Position numbers and translations under genes: made by a program. From NCBI GenBank assembly GCA_028023455.1, contig JAQFVV010013322.1:1-64000 (forward strand): DNA of 64,000 nucleotides. Direction: 5' to 3'. Positions 1 to 12,839 of this stretch are shown here, one piece after another. The notes below the pieces were generated by a model that saw nothing but the letters and a program-made list of their open reading frames with translations, was not told where the DNA came from and ran no database searches. How positions within the stretch are numbered: the stretch's first letter is position 1; every line of letters starts with the position of its first letter. Source of the DNA: Epiperipatus broadwayi. Lineage: Eukaryota > Onychophora > Udeonychophora > Euonychophora > Peripatidae.

Positions 1-115
1 TATGCCCTCAACGAGAAATATAGAAGGCAGATAGCAGGTATTCATTAAGAACGGAAATGATTGTTCTAATTTACTACGGTGGAATGTGAGATTTATTTCC
101 TCTACATTCGGAAAT

Positions 116-503
116 CTATTCATGAAGAGCAAAACGCATTTTAAGGCATAACTTTAACTCTTGATTTGAAACTGATTTAAACCAGTTGAGATTTGATGAA
201 TTGTCTCGATTTTTAATTTGAACCACTTCATCACGCAATTGACGAAAGCACTTGGAGCGGGTTTCACCTGGACAAAGATGCACTGGTACTGACGAATTAC
301 AAAGGCAGAGAGTAAAAATTGAAAGATGATCTGGTAATCGATTGATCAAGTCCTGCTAGGCGGTTGGCACTTCTGGCAAGTCTATACGCCTTGACTAATG
401 AATCGGAAAGGAAGTACCTGTCTTCCTCGAGAAATTTAAATAAGAGAATATGATCACCGACCAGCCTAACGGAGTCGGAAGATGGCCCCACGTCAGCACC
501 CAA
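116..503 (-). pseudogene. Unrecognised minus-strand coding-like remnant (two overlapping frames)
   Basis: Two overlapping minus-strand frames (503 to 297 and 349 to 116) give non-repetitive peptides of 68 and 77 residues. The first contains a charged stretch around LFKFLEEDRYFLSD. The second continues in another frame and ends KMRFALHE before a stop. The segment is clearly richer in G+C than the DNA after it. That pattern would fit an exon or a retroelement ORF broken by a frameshift, but I recognise no family and see no catalytic motif. It could also be chance in a locally less AT-rich stretch. Confidence 0.2.
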
Positions 504-2595
504 CTTTTGATGATGATGACTTGATAGTCATCGCTGGTGCCAAAACCCATGTAGAATGCCCTACTTGATGACATCTGACCACCGAATTAAAAGCTCAAAC
601 GAGCTTTATCGAACTATTTTGAAACACTTGTGATAAACTATATTAATTATGTCTCCCAATATCGTGCCCTTCCTGAATCCTAATGTACAAAAATAACAAA
701 GTGGAATTAAACTACATTTAAATCCTTTATCGTAACCCCCTTTTGCAAAAACATTTTAAATATATCTATATGGATAAATAAATCAATATTAGTGAAGCAA
801 GAAATAACATTTTAAACATTACGTGAGTATATAAACACTTGTAACTTTAGGGAGCTGGGGACAGGGGTAGAAAAACGGATGCTAACGACTTACTATTAGC
901 TAATTGGTAAAAATAGTAAACGTGATAATATTTTCTTCTACGACTGATGATTAATAGAACTTATAAATTTAGTTCTAATGGGCTAGAATGACTCATTTAA
1001 AATTTTTAGGATATATTATTTGCGTGAGTAAATGGAACCAAAGGGCTCATCGAGTCGAAAGATTATTGGCATATAATTTTTTAAATACAATGACATTAAT
1101 AGGTAAGCACAAACATATACATATATATATTAAACGAACCGCCAGGTAAGAAAAGAAAAAGTTTGAAGGATCTAGAGATCTAAAGAATTACACGCGTATA
1201 GATTTACAGTAGGCATTTTGAGCAACTAAAAGGTGTTACAAAGATTGTTACATTAAAGTATAATAAGAGCTCTTAAATAGTTGGAGGGAGAGTATAGAAA
1301 TAAAGTCCAAACTTTGGCCAGAAAGTTTAACGCAACATTATAGAACATATTACCCCTTCCGTGCCTTGTCCTTAAGTTACTCCTCCAAGTTGTTGGTGCA
1401 TAGGTATCAGCTGGATTATCTGGCTGGAGCAGCATTTGTAGTAGCCTCCATTATTTTAGCAGCACGATCTGATCCGGAAAATGGTTCAGCAGTCTCCAGT
1501 CGAAGATTCCTCGGGACTTTAGGAACCGTAGCCAGATCCCTGATCAGTTCTAGCCCTCTATCATGATGAAATATAATTTTATATGCACAGAGTCTCACTG
1601 CACTCATTCCTACAACCAAACCCTAGTCTTTTTTCTTCCCACTTTTCAGGGCTATATATCTACTGTCCACGGATGCCTTCGGCTAGCGCCATTTTGTTAT
1701 CAATCTCGTTTTTTTTACTCAATTAGTTGCTTTGGTGCAACATTCCCTTCGATATGGTTTTCAACTAATTCTTTTGAATTCCTTTCCTAATTAGAAAATG
1801 GAATTCTTAAAGTCTGAAATGATTTTAATTAAAAATTGAATTCTTATCTTTTCCAATTTAATAAACTTTACTGTTGTTTTTGAGAATTTGAGAGCCTTAT
1901 CGAAGTTGAATGTAGTTCTTAATCAGCAACACTTTAACAAAATTATTTAAAAGTAAAAAACAAGTATTCCCTACGCAATGGAAACTTTCTTGAACAATTA
2001 TATACATTTAATATTTACATAAGTATATATACGCACAACTACCTACTACTTAATATATATGAAATCTCACGAATATATTTATCATCTGTTATTGTAATAA
2101 CATTATAAAGAAGCAGATGCTGGTATCCATTTATGATTTATGCAATATAGAAATAAATTGTTTCAAATCCTATATTAAAATACTTTATCGGTATTATAAA
2201 ATATTATTTGTAGGTAGAAATAATTCTCATATATAGTAATATATTATCAATTTCTATGTTTCATAATTAAAACATTTTATTTATATGTGCCAATACACCT
2301 TCAGCAGAAAAAAATTAAGATGAATTTGAATGCTATTAATTCCCTTTCTCCATTTTTAGACAAGTATTCAGTAAACCATCCCAGTCTCCCAAAACAAATC
2401 AATCCTTTCTCCTCCATAAATAAATTTGGATTTACTTTAATAAAAGTCAGGATGTTAGAGAGTAAATTTGAATCAGTCAGTCTTATTTATAACTTTGTAT
2501 AAATAACATCATATTCATCATCAGAAACCAAGGTTACACTCATCCTTTACTTTAATATTAAATTCATTCTGAGTTCACAAACTAAAATTCATTTT
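504..2595. other. Gene-free AT-rich stretch
   Basis: No open frame of recognisable character. Around 1360-1570 the composition is less AT-rich and short frames are open on both strands, but the peptides resemble nothing I know and there is no splice or promoter context. The rest is ordinary AT-rich DNA. Confidence 0.5.
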
Positions 2596-2621
2596 ACAAC
2601 AACAACAACAACAACAACAAC

Positions 2622-2719
<98 letters not shown>

Positions 2720-2741
2720 CAACAACAACAATAATAATAAA
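2596..2741. repeat. Compound (AAC)n-(AAT)n-(AAC)n-(AAT)n microsatellite
   Basis: An uninterrupted trinucleotide tract begins with about nine AAC units, passes into a long AAT run and returns to about five AAC units before ending in AAT. The almost symmetrical AAC-AAT-AAC order suggests expansion of AAT inside an older AAC tract. Confidence 0.95.
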
Positions 2742-5700
2742 AGAAATATTAACACAACCCAAAACAAATTTAAATTACATTTTTACAATATTGCATTGGA
2801 ATTATATGCTTTATATATATATATATTTTCAACTTAAATATTACTACACATATAACATAAACGTAACATATTTTTAGAACATTAAATATTTGTTGTTAAT
2901 CTTTATAACTGATTACTTATGAAAGTAATAAATAAAAATACACAGAATAAAGAAATAATAATAATTTTATTGAGATTATAAATTTTATTATTTATGTGTG
3001 TTTCTTAAGCAAATAAGATTAATTTATGAATTTATGTAGGAATAATAATACATTCCTTGCTTCAACATTTCATCATCACAGTAGCTACATCAACACTTAA
3101 AGATGAATGCATTACCCATCAAAACTATTGAGAAAATAAAAAATAATTTTAAATTTAATCTCTCAAAATTGCACCAAATTTTGTTTAGTACAATATTTAT
3201 GATTATTTATGCAAAATGCTTTTACAAATATGTATTTTAAAACAAAGATATTTGGGATTTACTCAGATTTTATTTTTAAATGTTTGATTTGAAACAAGAT
3301 AAGAGAATTTTAATAATGTTAAACAGTGAATTACAATTAGCTAAGAAAAAAACATATTTATTTTATAATTGTAGCAGAGATTTTTTGTGATATTTTAATA
3401 ATAATAAGTCTTAATATTGAGTGACTCCAATTTTTAAAAGTGGAGTTCAAATAATATCCCATTAAAATACATTTTTATCATCAATAATAAATTAAAAACA
3501 TTATCGAACTCCTTATGTATTTCAATTTATTGCTTCTTTTCAATATTTGTGACATTGAGATATTATTTTTAAAAATATTTTTTATTTGTAAACTTATATT
3601 TGTAATAAATATATTACAAAGTTTGGAAAGGTGATGTAGAATAAAGATATGATTTTAAAAATAAAGTGATACAAATATATCCCAAACAGCCATTAGGAGT
3701 TGTCAAAGAATACTAAAGGGATTAATGAGCTAAGTGACTAAGCAAAAAGACAACATTTTTGAATAAATTCATTATAAAATTTTGGAAATAATTGTCTAAA
3801 AAAATACAAAAAATTGGAAAAGTGCACAAATGGCAATTTAATAATAATAAAAAAAAACAATTAAAAAGTGACTTTTATCAATGCAATAAATTAAAAAAGA
3901 AGTAAGGATTTTTTTTCAATAATAGTTTTCAGATGACAATGTTTTTTTAGAAACATGCACATTTTATGTTTAGGTACTACTTAGTAGATACCACAAAATA
4001 TATCAGGGTAACTTTTTATACACAGTAAATATAATTTTAGGGGATAAAAACACAAGCATAGTTGCAATGACTGAGTAGGAAGAATCTGACTACAGGTCTA
4101 ACATGCTCCAAGTCTAATTATACAATCCATCTGGAGATCAATTTTTCCTTATGATTTTTTATTGCTCAAACTTATTAATAATTGTGTTTGAATGCCTTTG
4201 TGGCACATGGATAAATTTATGTCTAGTACATCAAAGGTCAAAAAAGTGCAATGGTAAGATAAACAACATTAATAGAAACACTGAAAGAGTTACCTAGTAA
4301 TAGTAGGATTGATTCAGAATGATTAAAATCTGGTGAGAGAGAAAAAGCTATATAAAAATCTATATATTCTTTTCCATAAGCCTTTAAGACAGAGCACTAA
4401 CATAGTCTTTTGTCTATCATTTCATTTGTGTAACATATAAAACATTTCAGACATGCTTGTATAAAAGATCAAACATACCTTAGAAAAGACAAAGTTAGTC
4501 AGCATTTAAAATATTAAAAAAATCAAAGTATTTAGATTTTAGTAACCAGAATTTGAAGTGATATATTAGAACTATATTGCTGATTCCCAAATGAGTTTCA
4601 CAAAAGGTAGAAATAAAATTAAAAATACTTCCAGTATTGATATTTCTCCAGAAAAGGAGAATAAAAAAAAATTAGTATTTATTTTATTTTAGAGAGGAGT
4701 ATAATTAGAAAGTAATAAGTAAGCAAAGATTTATCAATTGGTTGTGTTGTAATGAAATTTGTGGTCTAATATTAGACTAAGATTCAACTATTAAAAAGTG
4801 TAAATGAAATGCTTTATGAATGAAAACATTAATAAAAAGTAGGCTTAAACTTTAGTCTATTCAATGTTTTTATTAAAATTGCTACAAGATTTTTCTTTAT
4901 AAAAATTTACAGCAGAGAAAGAGAGTAATCTCTTAGAAAATTTTATAAGGAATTGAGTAATATACTTATACTATGTAATCAATTGTTACAAGCAAATTAA
5001 AAATGCATGTTTTTGCATATATGGAAAAATATACCTAATATAAAAAATGAAATTAATGATTGAATGCCTGTTAGAAGGGTTATAACTGGGGGTGGGGTGT
5101 GGAATAAAACTCTTAGATATAGATGAAGAGCAACTGTAAAGATGGAGATAACTATTGTTCCAGAATAATACCAATAACAGTATTGTATAACTTTCAACAA
5201 TGTACACACAAATGAATCCAAGAATAAGCATTATCAGCCCACTGCCTGGAGTTATATAATGACTAGTTGCAAATATTTATATTCTTACATAAATAGTCAA
5301 TCTTGATCTAATGCTCATAATAAAATTCATAGTAAGATTAGATTTACTAAGGCAAAAACTCATTTTCATGCAAACAGCAAAAAGTTGTCAAGAATTCAAA
5401 ACCAGGTAAATTATTACATGATATTAAATATTCAGGTAAATTTATGAAAACTTATTTTTAAACCAATTATTTTGTTAAATAAATGATATTAATGAATGAT
5501 TTGAGAAAATACTATGATAATTAGCAGTGCATTGTTATTGTGTTATTGTTTTGCTGCCTTAATAAATTTTGCTTTATTGTTGAAATTACTTGGATCATCA
5601 TCCTCTTTCATTAAAAGAATTAGTCAACATTTGTTAAAGCAAAATTATTTTATGTAATTTTGTTATTGAGCACAATAAATATGCTTACTGATATGCGTTG

Positions 5701-5787
5701 TTTTAAATTATCAGTCATCATCAATTAATGTTATCATGATTCTTAATAACTTGTTCAGTGACCTGCTTTTTACAATATATATATAAT
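2742..5787. other. Gene-free AT-rich stretch
   Basis: Only short frames of AT-biased composition are seen, for example minus-strand frames at 4986-5231 whose peptides are hydrophobic and tyrosine-rich as expected by chance. No transposon protein motif, strong palindrome or RNA gene was recognised. Confidence 0.5.
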
Positions 5788-5837
5788 ACATATTTTGCGG
5801 GTTCATCCATGTTAAAAACTTTTAATATTAATATAGT

Positions 5838-5875
5838 GACGTTTCGACTTGGTCACACAAGCCATCCACAGAGTT
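5838..5875 (-). ncRNA. Hammerhead-like module at the 3' end of the left family B copy
   Basis: Reverse-complement copy of the motif at 7457-7492: GAAAC box followed by GUC, preceded by a six-base-pair stem GACTTG/CAAGCC-type. The upstream CUGANGA box is degenerate, so activity is doubtful. PLEs are known to carry hammerhead ribozyme motifs near their ends. Confidence 0.4.
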
Positions 5876-5964
5876 ATAAAATGTAGAAAGACGGTTGTAG
5901 AGGCGCTACAATCACTGATTTGAATAAAATGTTAAAATTCCACGAATAGCAAAAAATGTTAAAT

Positions 5965-6501
5965 TTAGGAATGTTTTTTAAAAAAATCTTTCCAAATAGG
6001 AAGAAGTTTACATGTATCATCTTGCTTATTGATACAATCTGGCCTTTTAAGTATCTCAATGGCTTCTCTAATTTTGCATTGCTAGAGATTATCACATCTG
6101 GATATGATCCTGGTACTAGAAAAATCAATTTTATGATCTGAATCTATAGTATGGAGTGAGAGTGCTGATGATGATGAATGTTGTTTACCTGCACTAGCAT
6201 GCTCATCTCTCCTAACACTGATGTGACAATTACTCATACCTATGTAAGAAGCTTTACAATTTTTACATGAGATTTGATAGACACCATGAGATTCAAGAGG
6301 GATTGAATCCTTAGGCTTGGTTATTATATTGCTGATCTTTTGATGAGCAGAAAATGCTGTATCTATATTATAGCGTTTTAATATACGTCCGATACTGTCT
6401 GTAGTTCCTTTTACATATGGAACACAAATCCTAATAGCTGATTTGTCATCTTTTTGTTTCCTATTTTGTCTATTTTGGGCTTGAAATAACACTTTTGTCA
6501 T
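5965..6501 (-). pseudogene. PLE GIY-YIG endonuclease fragment (left copy)
   Basis: The minus-strand frame from 6501 to 6082 encodes a 139-residue fragment ending the PLE polyprotein. It covers the linker after the reverse transcriptase and then the GIY-YIG nuclease. The first motif appears as GVYQISC followed by CKASYIG, with the cysteines typical of PLE nucleases, and then RRDEH, the catalytic arginine and conserved EH. In the right-hand copy the frame continues past this point. Here TAC has become TAG near 6080, and the remaining 38 or so residues up to the normal stop at 5965 are cut off. The GIY and YIG residues themselves are intact. Its own reverse transcriptase is missing because the copy is truncated at the inversion junction near 6490. 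It sits back to back with the right copy. Confidence 0.85.
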
Positions 6502-7365
6502 ATGGAAACATGGAAAAAATAAATTAGATAATTTTTTCTTACATTTAAATAATATGCATCCTCATATTAAATTTACAATGGAGACAGAGTCTGATGGAAA
6601 ACTCCCTTTTCTTGATGTTCTAGTCACTAGAACACCAAATAGTTTATCTTTTTCTATTTACAGAAAGGATACACACACAGACAGATATTTGCATTTCCAT
6701 TCTCATCATCACCCAACTCAGATAGTTTCTATAGCCAAAACTCTTCTAAATAGAGCAATTAACATCTGAAAGAAGAAATAAATCATATTAATAGTGTTTT
6801 ATTAGCAAATAGTTATAATTACAAATTTATAAAAAAAGCCTTATTTCAAGCCCAAAATAGACAAAATAGAAAACAAAAAGATGATAAATCAGCTATTAGG
6901 ATTTGTGTTCCATATGTAAAAGGAACTACAGACAGTTTCAGACATATATTAAAATGCTATAATATAGATACAGCATTTTCTGCTCATCAAAAGATCAGCA
7001 ATATAATAACCAAGCCTAAGGATTCAATCCCTCTTGAATCTCATGGTGTCTATCAAATCTCATGTAAAAATTGTAAAGCTTCTTACATAGTTATGAGTAA
7101 TCGTTGCATCAGTGTTAGGAGAGATGAGCATGCTAATGCAGTTAAACAACACTCATCATCATCAGCACTCTCACTCCATACTATAGATTCAGGTCATAAA
7201 ATTGATTTTTCTAGTACCAGGATCATATCCAGATGTGATAATCTCTACCAATGCAAAATTAGAGAAACCATTGAGATACTTAAAAGGCCAGATTGTATCA
7301 ATAAGCGAGATGATACATGTAAACTTCCTCCTATTTGGAAAGATTTTTTTAAAAAACATTCCTAA
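6497..7365 (+). pseudogene. PLE reverse transcriptase C-terminus plus GIY-YIG endonuclease (right copy)
   Basis: Reading begins inside the reverse transcriptase without a start codon. From about 6521 it reads LDNFFLHLN then HPHIKFTMETE, LPFLDVLVTR and YRKDTHTDRYLHF, the conserved block after the RT active site in Penelope-like elements. The frame hits TGA at 6767. Shifting by one base at about 6755-6767 restores an open frame (KEEINHINSVLL onward) through to TAA at 7363-7365, so one frameshift breaks the gene. The nuclease domain has GVYQISC, then YIVMS where the left copy has YIGMS, so the YIG glycine is lost. RRDEH and the C-terminal KLPPIWKDFF block remain. Upstream RT motifs including YVDD are absent. 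The product would have copied and inserted the element at its target. Confidence 0.85.
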
Positions 7366-7456
7366 ATTTAACATTTTTTGCTATTGGTGCAATTTTAACA
7401 TTTTATTCAAATCAGTGATTGTAGCGCCTCTACAACCGTCTTTCTACCTTTTATAA

Positions 7457-7492
7457 CTCTGTGGATGGCTTGTGTGACCAAGTCGAAACGTC
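7457..7492 (+). ncRNA. Hammerhead-like module at the 3' end of the right family B copy
   Basis: Stem II candidate GGCTTG (7467-7472) pairs with CAAGTC (7479-7484, one G-U), followed directly by GAAAC (7485-7489) and GTC. The expected CUGANGA box is replaced by a degenerate CTGTGGAT, so this is at best a decayed ribozyme. It lies about 90 bases after the stop codon, where PLE hammerheads are expected. Confidence 0.4.
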
Positions 7493-7542
7493 AGTATATT
7501 AATATTAAAAGTTTTTAACACGGATGAACTCGCAAAATATGT

Positions 7543-8216
7543 ATTTTATATATTTAACCCGTGCAAATCTTTGTTTTAACATATATATATATATTATCCA
7601 CTAAAATATACTATATTTTTTAGTTTTAAATTATAATAGTGGTAAAAAACGAACAATAATAGTATAGAATTTATGTGATGGTAACGAAATTAATGATCAT
7701 TCAGCACACATTTTTTTATAGTTTAGTACGATAAAGTTTAGCAAAGTATACATAAATTTTAAATATGGCTTCCTTTCGAATGATCAGTCAGAGCTATATG
7801 AAAGACTAAGTCAATATATCTGCCTGATTGAATAAAATTAATTCTCAACTCAAAACCTTATAATACACATATAAGACTGAATAAGCTCTGATTTATTAGT
7901 AAAATATACATCCGATTTTAAAGATATTACAATCTACATTTTTAGATATACTAATATTTCCATAAAAATATGTCTTTAGTCTTTCAATCTTCCATTTTAT
8001 CTGTTGATATTAATCTTAGTTTTTGAACATGGGTTTTGTATTTAAGATCATGTATATATATATATAATTGTAATAATAAATTTAACGGTTTACAAACTAT
8101 TACAAACAATCCTTAAATCTGCAGAAGTACTTTCGGTTAATTTCTTAAACCTGCCTCAATTGCCATTAAATATAATTACAATTTTGTTTTTAATTAACAG
8201 ACATTTTATTTATTTT
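7543..8216. other. AT-rich spacer between PLE pair and RTE tail
   Basis: No coding or structural feature recognised. Short TA runs at about 7582 and 8050. Confidence 0.5.

Positions 8217-8258
<42 letters not shown>
8217..8258. repeat. (AC)n-(AT)n compound microsatellite
   Basis: About eleven AC units pass directly into about nine AT units, immediately upstream of the truncated RTE element. Confidence 0.95.
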
Positions 8259-8260
8259 TA

Positions 8261-8690
8261 TGTGTTCTTATTTATGGATCTGAGACTTGGACACTTAATA
8301 GAAGAGCAATACAGAGACTCCAGACCACTCAAAGAAGTATGGAGAGATGCATGTTGGGAGTAACATGAAGAGATAGAAAACGCAATGTATGGGGAAGAGA
8401 ACAAACAGGTATTACTGAACTCATTGAAAAAATTAAAAGATTGAAGTGGAGTTGGTCTGGACATATTGCTAGAAGAGATGATAATAAATGGACAATTAAA
8501 ATCTTAAACTGGATTCCAAGAGATTGTAAAAGACCCAGAAAGAGACCACATATGAGATGGATGGATGAAATAAGAAAGTGTGCAGGGGTGTTGTGGAGAA
8601 GAAAAGCTAAAGATTGGAGAAAATGGATTAAACTTGGAGAGACCTTCATCCTGCAGTAGAGTGATAATGTTTAATGATGATGATGATGTA
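8261..8690 (+). mobile_element. 5'-truncated RTE-type non-LTR retrotransposon tail
   Basis: The frame starting at 8261 reads LIYGSETWTLNRR, then QRLQTTQRSMERCMLGV. A TGA stop follows at 8366-8368, and the same frame continues with RDRKRNVWGREQ, KRLKWSWSGHIARRDD and KRPHMRWMDEI to the normal stop TAG at 8657-8659. This order (YGSETW, RLQTTQR, LGVT.RDR, W.GHIARR, GRP..RW.D) is the extreme C-terminal part of RTE-clade reverse transcriptase proteins. The endonuclease and RT active-site regions are missing, as expected for a 5'-truncated insertion. A run of ATG/GAT triplets at 8674-8687 after the stop fits the short tandem-repeat tails of RTE elements. The 5' break abuts the AC/AT microsatellite. 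Clade assignment is from motif memory and could be a related LINE. Confidence 0.75.
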
Positions 8691-11311
8691 TTACATGTGT
8701 ACACAGACTAAGTTATAGAGATAAAATGAGTCAGGTTGATACAAAATTAATTTTAATAATAATATTTTTAATGATAAATTAATATAAATGGGAGTGCTGA
8801 AATGCAGATGTTATGATATATATATATATAATTATCTAATCCATCTACTATCAAGTATATTGTTTATTTCTAAAGTTTTTATCAATCAAAATATTTCTTG
8901 CCCTAAGTCACTATAATAAATTTCTCTAACAAAATTGGTCTTGACTTGAATCAGTCAATCTGCAATGGCAACAATCATTTTGTGATGCTGCTATAAAGTT
9001 TCAAAGGACTTAATTTCATATACTTTTTAAATTAAACAGGATGCACATTTCAGAACCTTCCTAGGTATGTCACTATTTAATAAACTTCAAGTTGTGTTGA
9101 ATTTACTTATGTAATATAAGGTTTATGCTCCCTTGATGTATCTTATACTGCTTGTAGCTTAAATGAAAGTAATTTTTCTCTGTGTTGTCAAAATTGTCAC
9201 TATTTTTTTTCATATTTTTAAATAAATTTTATAATACATATTGTAGCCAATGCTTACAATAATAAAAAGTAAGCTTATTTCAATATAAACATGAAGTGAT
9301 TTCACTTAGAAGCTATTTGAACAAAAGTAATTTTACTTCTCCATTTTTGTGATTTTATACAAATGTTTTAGAAATTTTTTTATACAAATATTACTGGAAT
9401 GTTATTTATATAAAAACTTTACTTTTAAAAATGGTACGAGATGTTGCTTTTAATCTATATTTTTACTGCCACAATACCATGGTAAGTTAAAATCACAGAC
9501 ACACACACTGAAAAACAATGAAATATGTGTTAAAAAATATTTAAATACAAAATGATTTCATTTAAATTGTAAAAATATATATCACATGATCCTATCTCTT
9601 ATTTCATTTACCATAAATTACTTTTTAAAAAATAGTTAATTAGATATCATTAAATAATTATGCAGAAATATTTAATAAACTTGCTTGGATCTAAAGACTC
9701 AATCATTTTTCATTTTTAAATATATATATATGTGTGTGTGTGTATTTTGAAAAGTACTTGAACAACAGAAAATAAATTATTGAGATCCATTTAAACATTG
9801 ACAATTTCTATGAATTCCTCAAACATTTTCAGATTATATTAATTAATTCCATGACATTCTTTTATTCACTCTTTTTGGTATTTTATTATTCTTTCAATAG
9901 AGTTATGATTTTATATAATCTATTTTAATTTCACTATTTATTCATATGGTTCTCTTTTTTCTACAGTTGCAATTTATTCTCATAGACATGTCATTCCAGT
10001 AGGTTTATTTATGCAATACTTAATAATACATGATGGCCAATTGCTTGTAAGAGAATTTAGGTTATGCACAGTTAATTAGGTGGTATCCCAATTATTCATA
10101 TACATTGGAATACCAAGTTTCATATTGCTTAGATGTTGAAAACATTATAATAATACTTAGATTCTTTTATGTAGTTGATTCTTTAATATTAATAATACTT
10201 ACATTCTTTTATGCAGTTGATTTTACACTATTTTATATCCATATTTATAGTCAGTGTTAAAACTGAACTCAGAAAAACTAAAAAACGAACACTTTTAGAC
10301 ATAACTAAAAAATTTCCCTTTACCTAAATATAGAATCTAACTCAGAATTTAACTGAATCAAAACAATAAGATGTTTTGTTTTCCCTCTAATTATAATATT
10401 ATAATATTATGTTTTTGTAGGCAGTTTGACTATTGTCGGTACTTCAATTTCAATGATTTGTTTTTTTAAATAATTGATTTCTTATATATTTACTTTTTAA
10501 ATAAAGATATATATTTTGTTTTGTATCATATTTTAGATACAATTATTTGCTCCAAAACATTATGCTTAACCCTTATATACATTTTTTTTGAGAAAATATC
10601 AGATTTTTCCCTTTCTACAACTATAATATTTAAAGACATTATAATATATGATTTTTTTAGAATTAATATCCTCTGCATTTTAAAATACCTTTGATGATTA
10701 AATTAAAACAAAAATCAATATACAATTAAAAGAATAACCTTTATCTTTTTAAAATGGTACTGATGAGAGGAAATCATTTCTTATTCCCTGCCTTATAAAG
10801 AGAAAGAAAAATGATCTCTCTTATATTATGACTCTAACATTTGTCTCACTTTTTTATTTGCTATTACATTTTTTTATTTTTTTATATTCTTATTTGTATG
10901 AGTTATTTATCCAGATAATTTATTCTTTATTAAATATAAAGTTCTATGTATAGAATTCCATATATCTTTTTGTGATTTAATTACCAGCTATTCTTTATTA
11001 TTGAATTATTTATTGGTTATTGTATTATATTAATTATTTTAAATTAAATTTTATTCTCCTGACAATAATTGACACTTTTCAATTGGTTGAATGTTTTTTT
11101 TATTTTACCTTCAAAATCACCAACCATAATGATGAAATTTAACGGTAGCATTATTTGATAAAATATCTAATAAATTCCTGATAGAATACCTTTGTAAAAT
11201 GTTTAGTGAAGTCATCTAGTATTATCTACTAATCATAATCTGAGTGCAACATAATTAATCATGAAAAGCAATGTAATTTAAAATTAAAATGAAAGTTTTA
11301 GCTTATCTCTA
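8691..11311. other. Gene-free AT-rich stretch
   Basis: Ordinary AT-rich DNA with a short (TA)n-(TG)n run at 9719-9742. The segments at 10141-10160 and 10190-10215 repeat a phrase meaning tandem duplication of about 50 bases around ATTCTTTTATG. No protein motif recognised. Confidence 0.5.
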
Positions 11312-11753
11312 TAAATACTTTTAGAGAAAGGCTTTAACCTTCATTACATGTGCCTTGAATGTTTATAATAATCAAACAATGTCTTTTTTTGACTGTATAG
11401 GTACCTCCAAACCTCAACATAAAATACCAACTTTATAAAGTTAAGAATGGTTGTATTACCTTTAGCCTAAATTCCCCCTTATATAGGCCAATCTGAAGCA
11501 TCTTGATTTGGGAGTGTGAAGCTGTTCCTTTTTCATTTTTATATTCACACTTCAAAATCAAGATGAGTTAAATTGGCCTGTATAAGTTGGAAATTAGGTT
11601 AAAGATAAGATTTGTCATTGTTATATTTATAAAGTCACTATTTTATGTCAAGGTTTGAGAAGCCCATATATATTCAAAAAATACATTGGTTGACAATTAT
11701 AAATGTTCGAGGTGCATGTATTAAAGATTAAAGCCTTTCTTTAAAAGTATTTA
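11312..11753. mobile_element. Foldback MITE-like element
   Basis: The ~440 bp segment is an imperfect palindrome over its whole length. It opens with TAAATACTTTTAGAGAAAGG and closes with the reverse complement, and internal blocks mirror each other (for example ATCTTGATTTTG-like pairs around a centre near 11530). TA at each edge would fit a Tc1/mariner-type TA target duplication. There is no transposase ORF. Arms are diverged, so the copy is old. It could alternatively be an inverted pair of another repeat. Confidence 0.6.
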
Positions 11754-12839
11754 CATACTTTGTATGCACTTAAAAAGTAATCATAATTGATCTCTATGAG
11801 TACACAAAGAATTATCCATCTTGGCAGAATAAATTTAAAGTAAAATTTGGTATACAAAAAAATAAAGGCAAAATATAAATAATCTGTTATCCTAATTCAA
11901 AATAAGTGTGTACATTTCCCTATGCAAAAGAAATATTTGATGCAACATGCATCACTAGTTTGAACTCATAGAATAATAAATTTACCTGGCCTTCTCTCCA
12001 ATAACTTTACAAGAATAAATATGCATATACTCATCTTCCATTACCATTTCTAAGAATCTTATAGTGACACAATCTCATCTGATCTTTAAATAATTTTATT
12101 GGTCATCATTTAGCAAAAGGCTTTGAAGTTCAAGAAAGTTTTCATTTCAGTTTTATTTTTTTATTAGAAATCATTAATTCCATATTATTTAGTGATATGA
12201 TATGGTCCTTCTTAAAGGTTCCAATTTTTTTTTTGCATATAAATTGAAGATGACTGGCATATGACATTTGGAAATATCTAGACATTTTATATTAAACTCA
12301 TGAATTTTATTCAATTTTTTCATTGGTTTTCATGATTTATTATTAATTTTCATAATTCTTTTTGTTTTTCATCTTGATGTTAGTATAGTGAATAAAATTA
12401 ATTATTGTTTGCTTTTTTAACTGAAAGTAAAATATTTTTTCTGATTATGATAATTATATTTTTCATAGTCTACCTTTGAACATGCCTGTTTTATGTCTTA
12501 TCTTTTAGAGCCAAGATAACTTAAAATTCATGATTCATTTCTCTATGATACTAAATGCATCAATGTCTTTTTTACAGATTTTCTCATTATTTTATTTTCT
12601 TTTAATAGTAAAACACATTTGTAATTGAAATCCAGATAGTTTTTCCCCCAACTACTAAGTAAATTATTCTTTAATGCCTTTATGAATTTCTTTACATATA
12701 TAAATAAAAAAAAATTAAAAGTTCTTTGTGATTAAAAATTACCGTAGACCTCAGTCCTTCACTTTATTTTAGGTCTACTGGATTCAATGATTATTAGTAA
12801 ATTAGATTAGCTTAACTACTGCTTCCACTGTGTGTGAAA
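11754..12839. other. Gene-free AT-rich stretch
   Basis: No recognisable frame or repeat. Two T-rich blocks near 12180-12230 and 12560-12600. Confidence 0.45.

Larger units (their letters stand above)
5788..7542. mobile_element. Head-to-head inverted pair of a 5'-truncated Penelope-like element (family B)
   Basis: Two ~700 bp arms (5788-6490 and 6841-7542) are near-identical reverse complements separated by a 350 bp spacer. Each arm runs outward from the GIY-YIG nuclease coding region to the untranslated 3' end, so the 3' ends point away from each other. The spacer belongs to the right-hand copy and encodes the C-terminal part of its reverse transcriptase, so the left copy is truncated further. 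A short (TA)n lies just left of the pair at 5776-5786, and AT-rich DNA follows the right end. Arms differ at scattered bases, including a stop in one and a YIG change in the other. They are therefore diverged copies and not a copying artefact. Partial and inverted arrangements are well known for Penelope elements. Confidence 0.85.

Noticed and set aside
8258-8649. Minus-strand ORFs of 66-106 residues
   Set aside because: Antisense shadows of the RTE reading frame.
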